In this document: positions 34,190 to 44,589 of the stretch, piece after piece | Numbering within the stretch: position 1 is the first letter of the stretch | Layout: the number at the start of each line of letters is the position of its first letter | Source of the DNA: Cryptomeria japonica | Taxonomy: Eukaryota; Streptophyta; Pinopsida; Cupressales; Cupressaceae | Direction of reading: 5' to 3' | Assembly (NCBI RefSeq): GCF_030272615.1 | Contig: NC_081415.1 | Location: forward strand, 378,063,892-378,127,891 | DNA: 64,000 bases | The notes under the pieces: generated by a model | What the model was told of the DNA's origin: nothing | What the model saw: the letters and a program-made list of their open reading frames with translations, nothing else | The model's database searches: none | Translations under genes and position numbers: made by a program

Positions 34190-34837
34190 GAGGAAATGGG
34201 GTTATTTACTGATTTTGAGGTATTTGGGTTGCTAGGCTAGATATTTTCTTTTCCTTTTGTATCTGAGTTATAACTGGAGGGGACGAGTTAGGTAAAGTTG
34301 TCCTAGATCTAAGGTGAATATCACGTATAGAAAGAGAATAAGTTGGATATTGATTAGGATCAGTTGAATAAACTCATTGTTGCTGCTGTGACTTGCTATT
34401 AGGATTTGGCATGGGCTGAGCAGGTAGCTGTGTAGGTTTAGGTGGAACAATATTGGCAGGAGGAGGAGCCATTATAGCAGGCTGTTGTGGCTATTGTTGA
34501 GGTTACTGATAACCAAATGACTGATTTGTCCATGGCTGACCTCCTCTCCATTGAGGGGTAGGTTACCAATTCCATTGGAATTGTTGCCATGGTCCTTGAG
34601 GCTAAGACCAATTTCCTTGTGGCTACTGCCACTGTGGAGTTTGATTGGCAAAATTTTTCCCTTAGCCTTGAGGATTATACCAATTTTGATAATTTCTAAA
34701 TTTTTTTAGCATATGGAGATAGCCATTGATTATTTTGTGCATAGGAATTTCCACTATAACCTGAAAAAGAAAGTGGTTCAAGAGGCATACCTTGTCTTGG
34801 AAAATTTGGCCTTCTTTGAGCAACATAGAAAACTTGT
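34190..34837 (-). pseudogene. Gypsy A gag, C-terminal Gln/Pro-rich part
   Basis: On the minus strand a Gln/Pro/Trp-rich low-complexity stretch can be followed (PQGPWQQFQWNW, PPPANIVPPKPTQLPAQP) with many CAG/CAA-to-stop and TGG-to-stop changes and a frame slip near 34690. Upstream part reads QRRPNFPRQGMPLEPLSF. No zinc knuckle is recognisable. It joins the N-terminal gag across copia C. Confidence 0.65.
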
Positions 34838-35918
34838 TGTTAGGAGCCAGAGGCAACTGAGAGTGCAGGGGGGGGGGTGGGTTGAATCAGTTGTCTATTA
34901 AAATCAAACTTGATACTTAATACCGGTAAACCAAACTTAATGTCCGTTGAGAGATTAGCAGTAAATATTAATACTGGTGAAACTTAATGCATAAAACATA
35001 AAGAGAAACAACATCCACAACACGTAACACAAAGATTTGTACGTGGAAACCCTATAAGAGGAAAAACCATGGTGGGAAACCTTACCCACAATCAAATGAT
35101 ACTACTACAGATAGTATGTGTGTACAAATGGGGTTTGCACATGCAGAAAGGCCAACCGCCTAGAGCTCACCGCTCAATCACAAAATAGGAGTCACACTGA
35201 CTACAATTGGATGGTTAAATCCAATGATAATGTACTACTCAAAGTAGCATTTCCAATGCTAGATTCAGTATTGGTTAAGCTCTGATAATCACCTTCAAAC
35301 CTTCCTTGAACCTTCTCTATGGTCTGCTCATATGATCTTCAATATTCACACATACCATGTTACAAAACCATATACCATATACCATATACCATTATCTTCT
35401 TTTCTTGTTCCTTACATCATCTCGTAAATAAGATCTTGCATATGTACCAGAACCTAAGACCAAATGTGTAGGTCGGCTTAATAAAATCAATTATAAATAA
35501 GTCAAGATGCAATGCATCATGTCGGCTTAATACATTTATAATAATATCCAATCAATTAAATCATCTCTATAACGTGTCGTGCTGATTTGGAATAGATAAT
35601 GCATGGCGGCCCATAACCTAGACCAATTTGCTAGTAACAACAAATATGTCAACCCGATTAGACCAATAGCCAGAATACCAAAACAAAGTATCCAAACCAT
35701 GTCTTTGACATAAACAAGTGATCTCTAGATGATAACAAGTCAGCCTCAGTGTCGATGAACAATATAACCTACTGGTGAACAATACACCAGTGACTATGCA
35801 TAAGTCACTGAACTTGCTGGTGAGCATAATGTGTCAGTTCAACATAACCAAAGATCTCTAGAAGGATAAGTGTTGATATCAATGACAAAACTAATGCAAA
35901 ATATCCATAATACCAACA
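34838..35918 (-). repeat. 3' LTR of copia C, 1081 bp
   Basis: Minus strand TGTTGGTATTATGG to GGCTCCTAACA. Contains a run of 10 G at 34868-34877 in the conserved GGGGGTGAATCA motif near the LTR end. Similar throughout to 40527-41625. Confidence 0.9.
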
Positions 35919-36309
35919 ATCTCCCCCTTTGGCATTGATGGTAACACAAGATGGAAAAACATCTAAGTGCCAAAACAGAATGCCAAAAATAAAAAACCAA
36001 CAATCTCCAGAATAGATCAATACCAAAAATCAAAATACAAATGCAGAGAGTATATATCTCTCCCCAATGAATAATCTTTCCATAGTATAATGTTTCCTAA
36101 ATACAAAGTTTTTCCATAGATATCTCTCCCCCTTTGACATCAAATGCCAAAGCAATACAAATACAAGAACATACAACCAACTCATAGAACCAATTACAAT
36201 AACCAATTTTTATAACCAACTACTCCCCCAGAGACGTAGCTCTCCTCCATCAAAGCCGGAAAAAGGTTTCTCTATTAATTATGTCGGTTTGATGCCAATC
36301 ATCAACTGT
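35919..36309 (-). other. Polypurine tract and 3' untranslated region of copia C
   Basis: The tract AAAGGGGGAGAT abuts the LTR. Extra AAAGGGGGAGAGAT-like and GGGGGAGTA motifs lie near 36060, 36120 and 36222. Otherwise non-coding. Confidence 0.7.
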
Positions 36310-37885
36310 CTAAGTCTCTACTGGTGAGGGTATTACCCCAAGCTGCTCTCTGAGATATTCAAAAGTTTCCTTAGGAAAAGGCTTAGTAAAGATATATGCA
36401 ATATGCTCTTTAGTATTCACATAGACCAATCTCACTTACATTCTCTTTTAGAAAATTATATTTGATAGAAACATATTTAGTTTTAGAGTGAAATATCAGA
36501 TTCTTTGATATATCAATTGCTACTGAATTATCACAATTAATGATTATAGGTTCTTTGCATTTTACCTTTATGTCCTTCAACATTTTCTTAATCCATAATA
36601 CTTGAGTACAACTAGTTGCTATTGCAACATATTCTGATTTTGCTATTGATAATGATGTACAACTCTGTTTCTTGCTCAACCATGAAATCAATCTGCTACC
36701 AAGAAAGAATGCCTCGCTGGTGGTGCTCTTTCTATCATCTACATCTCCTGCCCAATTTGCATCGGTGTATGCACATAAATAAAAATTTTGATCTTAAGGA
36801 TACCATAAATCAAGATTTGTTGTGCCTTGTAGATACCGGAAAATCCTTTTTACTATTGATTCATGATTTTCTCTAGGATTACTTTGAAATCTTGAAATAA
36901 TACATACCGCATTCATTATATCAGGTCTTGTTTGTGTCAAATACAGTAAACCTCCAATCATAGATTTATATCTTGTCGGATTAATAGGGGCTAAATCATC
37001 CTTCAATGTCAATTTATCAGTTGTAGTCATAGGAGTACTTATTGGTTTAGGGTTTTCCATACCAAATTTCTTCAATAGTTTCTTCAAGTACTTTGTTTGA
37101 CATATGACTATACCTTTATCAGTCTGTGAAATCTGCAATCCTACAAAGAATTTGATCTCCCCAATCATAGATATTTCAAATTCTTCTTGCATCTTATTAG
37201 CAAAGTCTTTACACAATCCATCTTCTCCTCCAAAAATGATATCATCAACAAAAACTTCAATAACCAAGATGTCTTCATTAGTCACTTTGAAATATAATTT
37301 TCTATCAGCATTATCTTTAGTGTAACCAAGCTTCAAAAGATATTTGTCCAATCCAGCATACCAAGCTCTAGGAGCTTGCTCTAATCTATACAAAGCTTTC
37401 CTTAATCTGCAAACCACATCTTTATCATTTGTCAATGAAAATCCATTAGGATGTTCAATGTAAACTTCCTCTTCAAGATCACCATTCAGAAATGCACATT
37501 TTACATCCATCTGATATACTTTATAGTTTTTGTGAGCTGTAAATGCAAGAAATAATCTGACTGCCTCAATTCTAGGTACCGGTGCAAAGGCTTCATTGTA
37601 ATCAATTCCCCCTTTCTGTGAATATCCTTTACACACTAATCGTGCTTTTTTTCTGATTACCTTGTCATCTTCATTAAGTTTATTTCTGAATACCCATTTA
37701 GTTCCAATTACATTTTTGTCTTTAGGCCGAGGAACCAATGTCCATGTATTGTTCTTTTCAATTTGTTCTAATTCATCTTCCATAGCTTTGATCCAAAATT
37801 TATCTTCACATGCCTCAATAATAGATGCTGGTTCAATTTGAGAAATTAAACTTACCTCTTCATTTGCCAGTCTTCCTCTTGTCAT
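36310..37885 (-). pseudogene. Copia C reverse transcriptase and RNase H
   Basis: Reads from the junction block [20 protein letters not shown] through [20 protein letters not shown], motif [21 protein letters not shown], and motif [13 protein letters not shown] with both Asp kept. Then [40 protein letters not shown] and RNase H AYTDANWAGD and ISWLSKKQSCTSLS. One TAG at 36794-36796, a frameshift near 36435, then the canonical copia terminus FTKPFPKETFEYLREQLG ending in TAG at 36310-36312. The best-preserved RT in the window. Confidence 0.88.
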
Positions 37886-37965
37886 AACACACCTTGATAC
37901 TTATTCCCAATTATCTGACTTTCAGAGTGATTCAGTCTTACAATCCTGAGTTTGTTCACTTGTTG

Positions 37966-39290
37966 CTATTCTTCAGTCACTGTGGAATTATCTGATGATG
38001 CCGGTGTGACTGGATCCACATTTTGTACCGATGCATTTTGTATAGGTTCATTTATGATCAACTCAACTGCCGGTTCAAAATCCATAGATCTTGAATTTCC
38101 TCTAAATTGTTCATCTATCTTCAATTTTGCATTCTCAATGATTTTCTGTAGTCTTTTATTAAAACATCTATATAGTTTTCTTTTAGATGAATAACCAAGA
38201 AATATTACTTCATCACTTTTAGGATCAAATTTACCAATATACTCATCTCTCCTAATATAACATTTTCTTCCAAATATTCTGAAATATTTAAGAGTAGGAG
38301 TATTACCAAACCATAGTTCATAAGGTGTCTTACCGGTTTCACCTTTGATGTGAACTTTGTTAAAAGTGTAAACCATTGTATTCACTATTTCTCTCCCATA
38401 AACATGAGGTATATTTGCTTCTAATATCATGCTTCTAGCTGCATCTAGAATAGTTCTGTTCTTCCTTTCCACAACTCCATTTTGTTGAGGTATCCGAGGT
38501 GCTAATAGTTGTCTTTTGATTCCATTCACTTCACAGTATGTATTAAACTCAGATGTAAATTCTCCTCCTTGATCTGATCTCAAACATTTGATTTTCTTAC
38601 CAGTTTCATTCTTTACCATTGCCTTGAATAGTTTGAATTTTCCAAAAGCTTTTGATTTCTCCTTGAGAAAAGTAACCCAACACATTCTAGAATAATCATC
38701 AATGATTAGCATAAAGTATCTATCTCCTTGTAGACTTCTTGTTCTTGCCGGACCACATAAGTCAGTATGAATTAAATCAAGAACATTATTGGATTTCTCA
38801 GAAATACTCTTAAAAGTTGTTCTAATTTGCTTTCCCATTTGACATTCCTTACATACCGGGTTATGAGGTTTCACAATCTTAGGTAAATCTCTTACTGCTT
38901 TAGTTGAACTGATCTTTACAATGCCATCAAAATTTACATGACAAAGTCTCTTATGCCATACCCAAATTTCATCAATATGTGCAATCAAGCATGTCTTTTT
39001 ACTGTTATTCAAATGAAAGATATTACCTCTAGTTTGATTACCGGTTGCAATCTCCAAACCAGTTCTGTTCATGATTTGGCATTTACCATTCTTGAACTGT
39101 AGTTGAAATCCCTTTTCAACTAATTGACCAACACTCAAAAGATTATGCTTCAAACCTTCAACATAATAAACGTTGTTAGTATTGTGCTTACCATCAAAAG
39201 ATATAGTGGCTTTTCCTTTGATCAAACAAGCTTTATCATCCCCAAATATTACTAGACCTCCATTGTATTCCTGTTAAGATAAGAATTTAC
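37966..39290 (-). pseudogene. Copia C GAG-pre-integrase and integrase
   Basis: Open over 420 codons (39225-37966). VYYVEGLKHNLLSVGQL precedes the HHCC zinc domain WHKRLCHVN...CKECQMGK. DDE core: LIHTDLCGPARTRS, CLRSDQGGEFTS and PQQNGVVERKNRTILD, all three acids kept. The C-terminal part has TPYELWFGNTPTLKYFRIFG and FLGYSSKRKLYRCFNKR. A stop at 37966-37968 and a frame change separate it from RT. Confidence 0.88.
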
Positions 39291-40469
39291 TTTTATCACC
39301 AATTCATATGATGTGAAAATTCAGAATCTATAATCCATTCATCCTTTTCTTCAATTTTAGTTGTCAGGGCTTGCTCTACTGGAGGAATAGTAGGTGCCGG
39401 TTGATCTTCTTTTATTGCAACAAAATCCCATCCATTGTCTACCGGTTCTTCATCAGAATCATCAGTAACTCCTTCATCAGCATAGTGACATGATTTGTCT
39501 CTATTCTTTTTAAATCTGTATCTCTGATATTCAGGGTTAGGTTTATATGTTATTTTAGCTTCCTCTCTCAATCTTGCATGTCTATTAGGACATCTAGATG
39601 CCATATGACCAACTTCATTGCAGTTAAAACATTTAAAGGGTGCTTTACCTTCATACTTACTTCCAATAGGACCTTTAGGCATTTTCCTTGCAAATAGTGC
39701 TTCAAGTTCTTCCAATTCTTCATTTTCCTTCCTGATCCTTCCTGATATCTTCAAGTTCTCTTGCATAAAGTTCTTTCCAATCAGATTTGTCAGATGATGA
39801 TGATGATGTTGCAGATGATGATGCTTTGAAGGCTAAATCTGTCTTAAATGTAGCAACAAGACCAAATTCCTCAAGCTCAAATGCTGAAAGTTTTCCAACC
39901 AAGGTATCTCTAGATACTGATGTATTAGGCATTGTTCTCAACTCATTAATAACAGTTACTTTCATTTTATATGCTAGTGGAAATGCTCTTAAAAATTTAG
40001 AAACAATTTCATCTTCACTTAAGGATCCTCCACAACATTGTATTCCCAAAACAATTTCATTAACTCTTTCCCTAAAAGCAAAAATTCTTTCATCTTCTTC
40101 CATTTTTAGATTTTTATACCTAACCTAGAAGCATTCTAGTTTTGCAATTTTGACAATGGTATCTCCTTCATTAAATGTCTCCAATTTATCCCAAATAGCT
40201 TTAGCAGTAGATCGGTCTAATACTCCCATGATTTGCTGATCTGACAAGGCACTCAAGAGTGCTTGTCTTGCTTTCCAATCATTCTCTTGATCCTTACCCA
40301 ATGTTGGTGGATTAGGTTAATTCGAGGTAGGACCAACATAGCCATTCTTTGTAACATCCCATATGTCTCTTCCAATGCAATTAAGATGTGTCTCCATTTT
40401 GATCTTCCATAAACCATAGTTAGTTCCATCAAGTTTCAGACTGTCCTTCCTAAAAAAGTTTGTTGCCAT
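39291..40469 (-). pseudogene. Copia C gag and protease active site
   Basis: ATG at 40469 (MATNFFRKDSLKLDG). Gag core: NYGLWKIKMETHL, ALLSALSDQQIMG, ERVNEIVLGIQCCGGSL, LVGKLSAFELEEFG. A 10-bp tandem duplication CCTTCCTGAT (39727-39736, 39737-39746) shifts the frame. Downstream are the zinc knuckle CFNCNEVGHMASRC and an acidic region. The protease box reads IIDSEFSHHM where copia elements have a D-S-G-C core, so Gly and Cys are replaced, and a frameshift follows at about 39297. Confidence 0.85.
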
Positions 40470-40512
40470 AGAATCTCCTCAAGTTGTTAAACTTCCAAAA
40501 AAAGAGGACTTA

Positions 40513-40524
40513 GCTCTGATACCA
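40513..40524 (-). other. Primer binding site of copia C
   Basis: Minus strand TGGTATCAGAGC, an exact match to the initiator Met tRNA complement, two bases from the LTR. Confidence 0.9.
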
Positions 40525-40526
40525 AT

Positions 40527-41625
40527 TGTTAGGACTCGGAGGAAATTGAGAGGGGGGGTGAATCAATTGTCTATTAATTTAAACCCAAATATAACTTAAT
40601 CAAACTTGATACTTAATATCGGTAAACCAAACTTAATGTCGGTTGAAAGATTAGCAGTTAATATTAATATCGGTGAAACTTAATGCATAAAACAAAAAGA
40701 GAAACAACATCCACAACATCAAAAACATCCACAACACATAACACAAAGATTTGCATGTGGAAACCCTGTAAGGGGAAAAAACATAGTGGGAAACCTTACC
40801 CACAATCAGATGATACTGCTGCAGATAGTATGTGTATACAAATGGGGCCTGCACATGCAGAAAGGCCAACCGCCTAGAGCTCACCGCTCAATCACAAAAT
40901 AGGAGTCACACTGACTACAATTGGATGGTTAAATCCAATGATAATGTACTACTCAAAGTAGCATCTCCAATGCTGGATTCAATACTGGTTAAACTCTGAT
41001 AATCACCTTCAAACCTTCCTTGAACCTTCTCTATGGTCTTCTCATATGATCTTCAATATTTGCACATACCATGTTACAAAACCATATACCATATACCGTT
41101 ATCTTCCTTTCTTGTTCCTTACATCATCTCATAAATGAGATCTTGCATATATACCAAAACCTAAGACCAAATGTGTAGGTCAGCTTAATAAAATCAATTA
41201 CAAATAAGTCAAGATGTGATGCATCATGTCGGCTTAATATATTTACAATAATATCCAATCAATTAAATCATCTCCATAACGTGTCGTGCTGATCTGGAAT
41301 AGGTAATGCATGTCTGTACATAACCTAGACCAATTTGCTAGTAACAACAAATATGTCAACCTGATTAGACCAATAACCAAAATACCAAAACAATGTATCC
41401 AAACAAAGTCTTTGACATAGCCAAGTGATCTCCAGATGATAACAAGTCATTCTCAGTGCCGATGAACAATATAACCTGTTGGTGAACAATATACCAGTGA
41501 CTGTGGATAAGTCACTGAACTTGCCAATGAGCATAATGTGCCGGTTCAACATAACTAAAGATCTCCAAAAGGATAAGTGTTGACATCAATGACAAAACTA
41601 ATTCAATATATCCATAATACGAACA
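40527..41625 (-). repeat. 5' LTR of copia C, 1099 bp
   Basis: Minus strand TGTTCGTATTATGG to GAGTCCTAACA. Carries GAGAGGGGGGGTGAATCA at about 40548-40565. Followed on the right by TTTGT and the continuation of gypsy A gag. Confidence 0.9.
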
Positions 41626-42762
41626 TTTGTTCATCATCTCCTTGTACGATCTTTAAATCAGGAACTTCAAGATTTGCAACCATCTTACATCTGCACTCTA
41701 TTTTCTTCTGTCTATAATGTGGCCAAAATTCTACAAGGATTGCATTAGCTTCCTCATGCTTCTTCTTATCTTGAAGTGTATCTAACTAAGTAGCAATTTT
41801 GTTTATGAAATCCTCCTTAAAATCTTTCAAAAGGTGGCTAGGCTCCATTCGAGAAACTCCATTATTGGATGTTGATGAAGAAATTCCCGACTTGAAATGC
41901 CTACTATTCTTAGAAGAAGATCTAGAATAATGTTTTGACAGATTTGGCCAATGTCATTCCATGTTTATTATGTTATATCAACACCTCCCATAAGGTCCAA
42001 AGCATCTATGCATTCATCATTGATTCCCCTTAAAAATATTAACTTAAAAGAATCTTCATTTAGAGTACTATGCTTGGACTTCTTGACACTAAATAAAAAT
42101 CTATCCAGATAATCTTCTAGACTCTCATCTTCCTTTTGTGTCATTCTAAAAATATCATCCCCATGACGGTCAATCCCTGCACAATAATCTTTATATTTCA
42201 CAAGAAACATTTGTTTCATCTCATCCCATGTAGTGATTGTACTACTCCCTAGACTCATAAACCATCTCAAAGATGATTCTTTTTAAGTGGCAGGAAATAT
42301 TTTGAGTCTATGGGAATCCGTAGTATAATCATAACTCCTACAGAGGACATCAAATTCAAATAGGAAAGTGTTGGGATCCTCTGTCACAAATCCATAGAAT
42401 TTAGGAAGGGAAGAAGATGGAATGTTCTTGAGATTAGTATTATCATGCAAATCAGAAGTAAGGAACTCAAATGTTGGGTTCACAGGTGGAGGTGGGTTAT
42501 TCCCACCAGGGGGTGGATTTACTTGCATTGGTATTTGAGGAGGAGTTACTGGGGTTACTGAACAAAGTTCCTCTTCAGGAGGTCCAAAGAGGAAATGAAG
42601 GCTATTCTTAGAAAGATCAAATTCAAGAGGGTTCAAATTATCTGGGGCTTGGTAAAGTGCATCAAAAGGATTTACATCTAGTGCTTTATATGGATTGAGT
42701 CTTGTATGATTAGGATGGCTAGGAAGGAATCTATCTTGAGCATGTCTTCTTCATCTATGCAT
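41626..42762 (-). pseudogene. Gypsy A gag, N-terminal part
   Basis: ATG at 42762 (MHR, then a TGA), the frame running through LNPYKALDVNPFDALYQ and a Pro/Asn-rich tract (VNPPPGGNNPPPPVNP). Then the retrotransposon Gag domain: LPKFYGFVTEDPNTFLFEFD, RWFMSLGSSTITTWDEMKQM, DIFRMTQKEDESLEDYLDRF. Stops at 42283-42285 and 41968-41970. Beyond these the frame reads SGISSSTSNNGVSRMEPSH until copia C at 41625. Confidence 0.8.
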
Positions 42763-42863
42763 GCAGATTCATGAGAATTACTTAAAACAAACCGAGTTAT
42801 CAAAACCAACTATACTGAAAACTTTAAAATTCATAACTGTAACAGGTTCTTAGTTTGACACCA

Positions 42864-42881
42864 TCCCCGACAATGACACCA
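42864..42881 (-). other. Primer binding site of gypsy A
   Basis: Minus strand TGGTGTCATTGTCGGGGA, four bases from the LTR end. It is close to the TGGCGCCGTTGCCGGGGA type recalled from Athila-group elements and assigned there to Asp tRNA; the differences are mostly C to T or G to A. Confidence 0.65.
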
Positions 42882-42885
42882 AAAA

Positions 42886-44229
42886 TGTTTCCCTCGCCAA
42901 TAGGAACAATAACTAGAGCTGAAGTCTGAACCCAAAGATTGGTCATTTATTCTGTGTAGTTATTATCTTCATGACTGAAGTTCATTTACTTGTCAACCCA
43001 GGGACATATTACTTGAAATGGGTCTGCACTATATATGCACTAAGTTCCTGTGATAGTTATTCTGTGCTACTGCAACAACTAAATCTATTTGAAATAAAGA
43101 AGCAAGAACATAGCAACTGAATGGCTACAAGAAAGCTTAACATTAACAGAAGATTCTAATTAAATAACTGTTAACTAAGTTCAGAGATGGCAAACAGGAA
43201 TTACTCTATCTGCTTTGGCTGCAAGAACAATCACAAGATCTAGTTCTAGTGGCTGTAGGAACAATCAATCGCTAGAACATCTACTGCAGCAAAAGGAAAA
43301 CTTAATCTAGAAAACTCACCAAGTGGGCCCCCTTGGATGAGTTTATCCAAACTTCAAAGATAATTCTATATACTCAGAATAACATCACTTTTATTCATTG
43401 TTTTCAAAAGTCGATACAACACATGAAAATGAAAGAAATGATTCAAGTTATAAAAATGCTATCTAATCATGTCTCTAACCCTTGTCTAACCTCCAAGAAG
43501 AGGTGCAAGATTTTATTTATAAGAAAATTATAACAAATTCCTACTATCTAGATCACTCCAATGAAATGAGGCGGAAACTATTTAAGACTGCTAACATAAG
43601 AAGTTAATCCACAAAAAACGTGGAACTTAGTTAAACCGCAACCAAGATTATAGCATGGCAGTGTTACAAGATTGATGTTTGCTAAAGACAAAGATAAATG
43701 AATCTGGAATTGCCTTGCTATTCCTTTTCTAATTGTTACACACACCATCCTCTCTATTGTTTTAAATATTTAACCACCCTTGAATGTCTCCAACCACTTT
43801 TATGACATGATTCAACATCTGGCTTGCAATAACCGCTTCTGCAGAATCTTATTTATTCTTGCAATTTAAAAGATAGAACATACAAGCACACATATAGATA
43901 TCTATTTTCATTAATCACAACACTTATACATTCACACATGATATTACCTATGATAATCTGCATGGCAACATGAATAATAGGTCAAAACAATATAGGATTT
44001 AATTGGTTTAGTTATCATCTAGAATGCACATAGTCAAACTTTAATACATCACATGACTCAAACACTATCCCAATATGCAACTTAAAACATGAAAAAAACT
44101 TATTAGTTATAGGAATAAAAGAGCACTTATTTCAGCTCATCATAACATGCATCATCATATAGAATCATGCCATCACATCACATAATCATAAAACATATAG
44201 AGCATCACATAGGAACACATGCATATAGT
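42886..44229 (-). repeat. 5' LTR of gypsy A (outer boundary unresolved)
   Basis: The inner edge is clear: plus-strand TGTTTCCCTCGCC at 42886, so the minus-strand LTR ends GGCGAGGGAAACA next to the primer site. A minus-strand TATAAATA lies near 43520. The outer edge cannot be fixed because the partner LTR is outside the window; 44229 is only where the AT microsatellite begins. No gene is seen here. Confidence 0.55.
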
Positions 44230-44249
44230 TGCCATATGGATGGATCATC

Positions 44250-44282
44250 TCATATATATATACATATATATATATACACATA

Positions 44283-44313
<31 letters not shown>

Positions 44314-44443
44314 GTATATATATACATATCTATATACATACATACATACATATATATATACATATATATACATATATATACATATATATCTATATGTATA
44401 TGTATATACATATATATACATATATATCTATATGTATATGTAT

Positions 44444-44482
<39 letters not shown>
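44250..44482. repeat. Compound TA/CA-type microsatellite
   Basis: About 230 bp of alternating pyrimidine-purine sequence: ATATAC, ATACAT, TGTATA and TA units in several blocks. ORFs of Tyr-Ile-His type across it are artefacts of the repeat. Confidence 0.95.
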
Positions 44483-44487
<5 letters not shown>

Positions 44488-44589
44488 ATAAGTATCATGA
44501 TACATTGATGTCAAAATCTCATATGGCTACAAAATCACCCAAAGGTGTCTATATCATCATGCAAAAACTGATACAAAATGGGATCCTCA

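Larger units (their letters stand above)
34838..41625 (-). mobile_element. Copia C: complete but dead Sirevirus-like element
   Basis: LTRs 34838-35918 and 40527-41625, primer site 40513-40524, polyprotein 40469-36310 on the minus strand, polypurine tract 35919-35933. Flanks are CTTGT and TTTGT, a 5-bp duplication with one change. It sits in gypsy A gag. All copia domains are present in the order gag, protease, integrase, RT-RNase H, but in at least three frames. Confidence 0.9.
7707..44229 (-). mobile_element. Gypsy A: large Athila/Tat-like Ty3/gypsy element split by four insertions
   Basis: Pieces of one minus-strand gypsy element occur in order: primer site 42864-42881, gag 42762-41626 and 34837-34190, protease 34184-33821 and 14718-14470, RT-RNase H 14122-12880 and 10753-10600, integrase 10590-9116, extra ORF3 8501-7707. 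Each break coincides with a TG...CA insertion flanked by a 5-bp duplication, and the reading frame resumes beyond it. The primer site TGGTGTCATTGTCGGGGA is close to the Asp-tRNA type used by Athila/Tat elements. The 3' LTR lies left of the window. The right boundary at 44229 is approximate. Confidence 0.85.

Noticed and set aside
44167-44508. Several overlapping ORFs of Tyr-Ile-His composition
   Set aside because: They are translations of the TA/CA microsatellite on both strands and in all frames.
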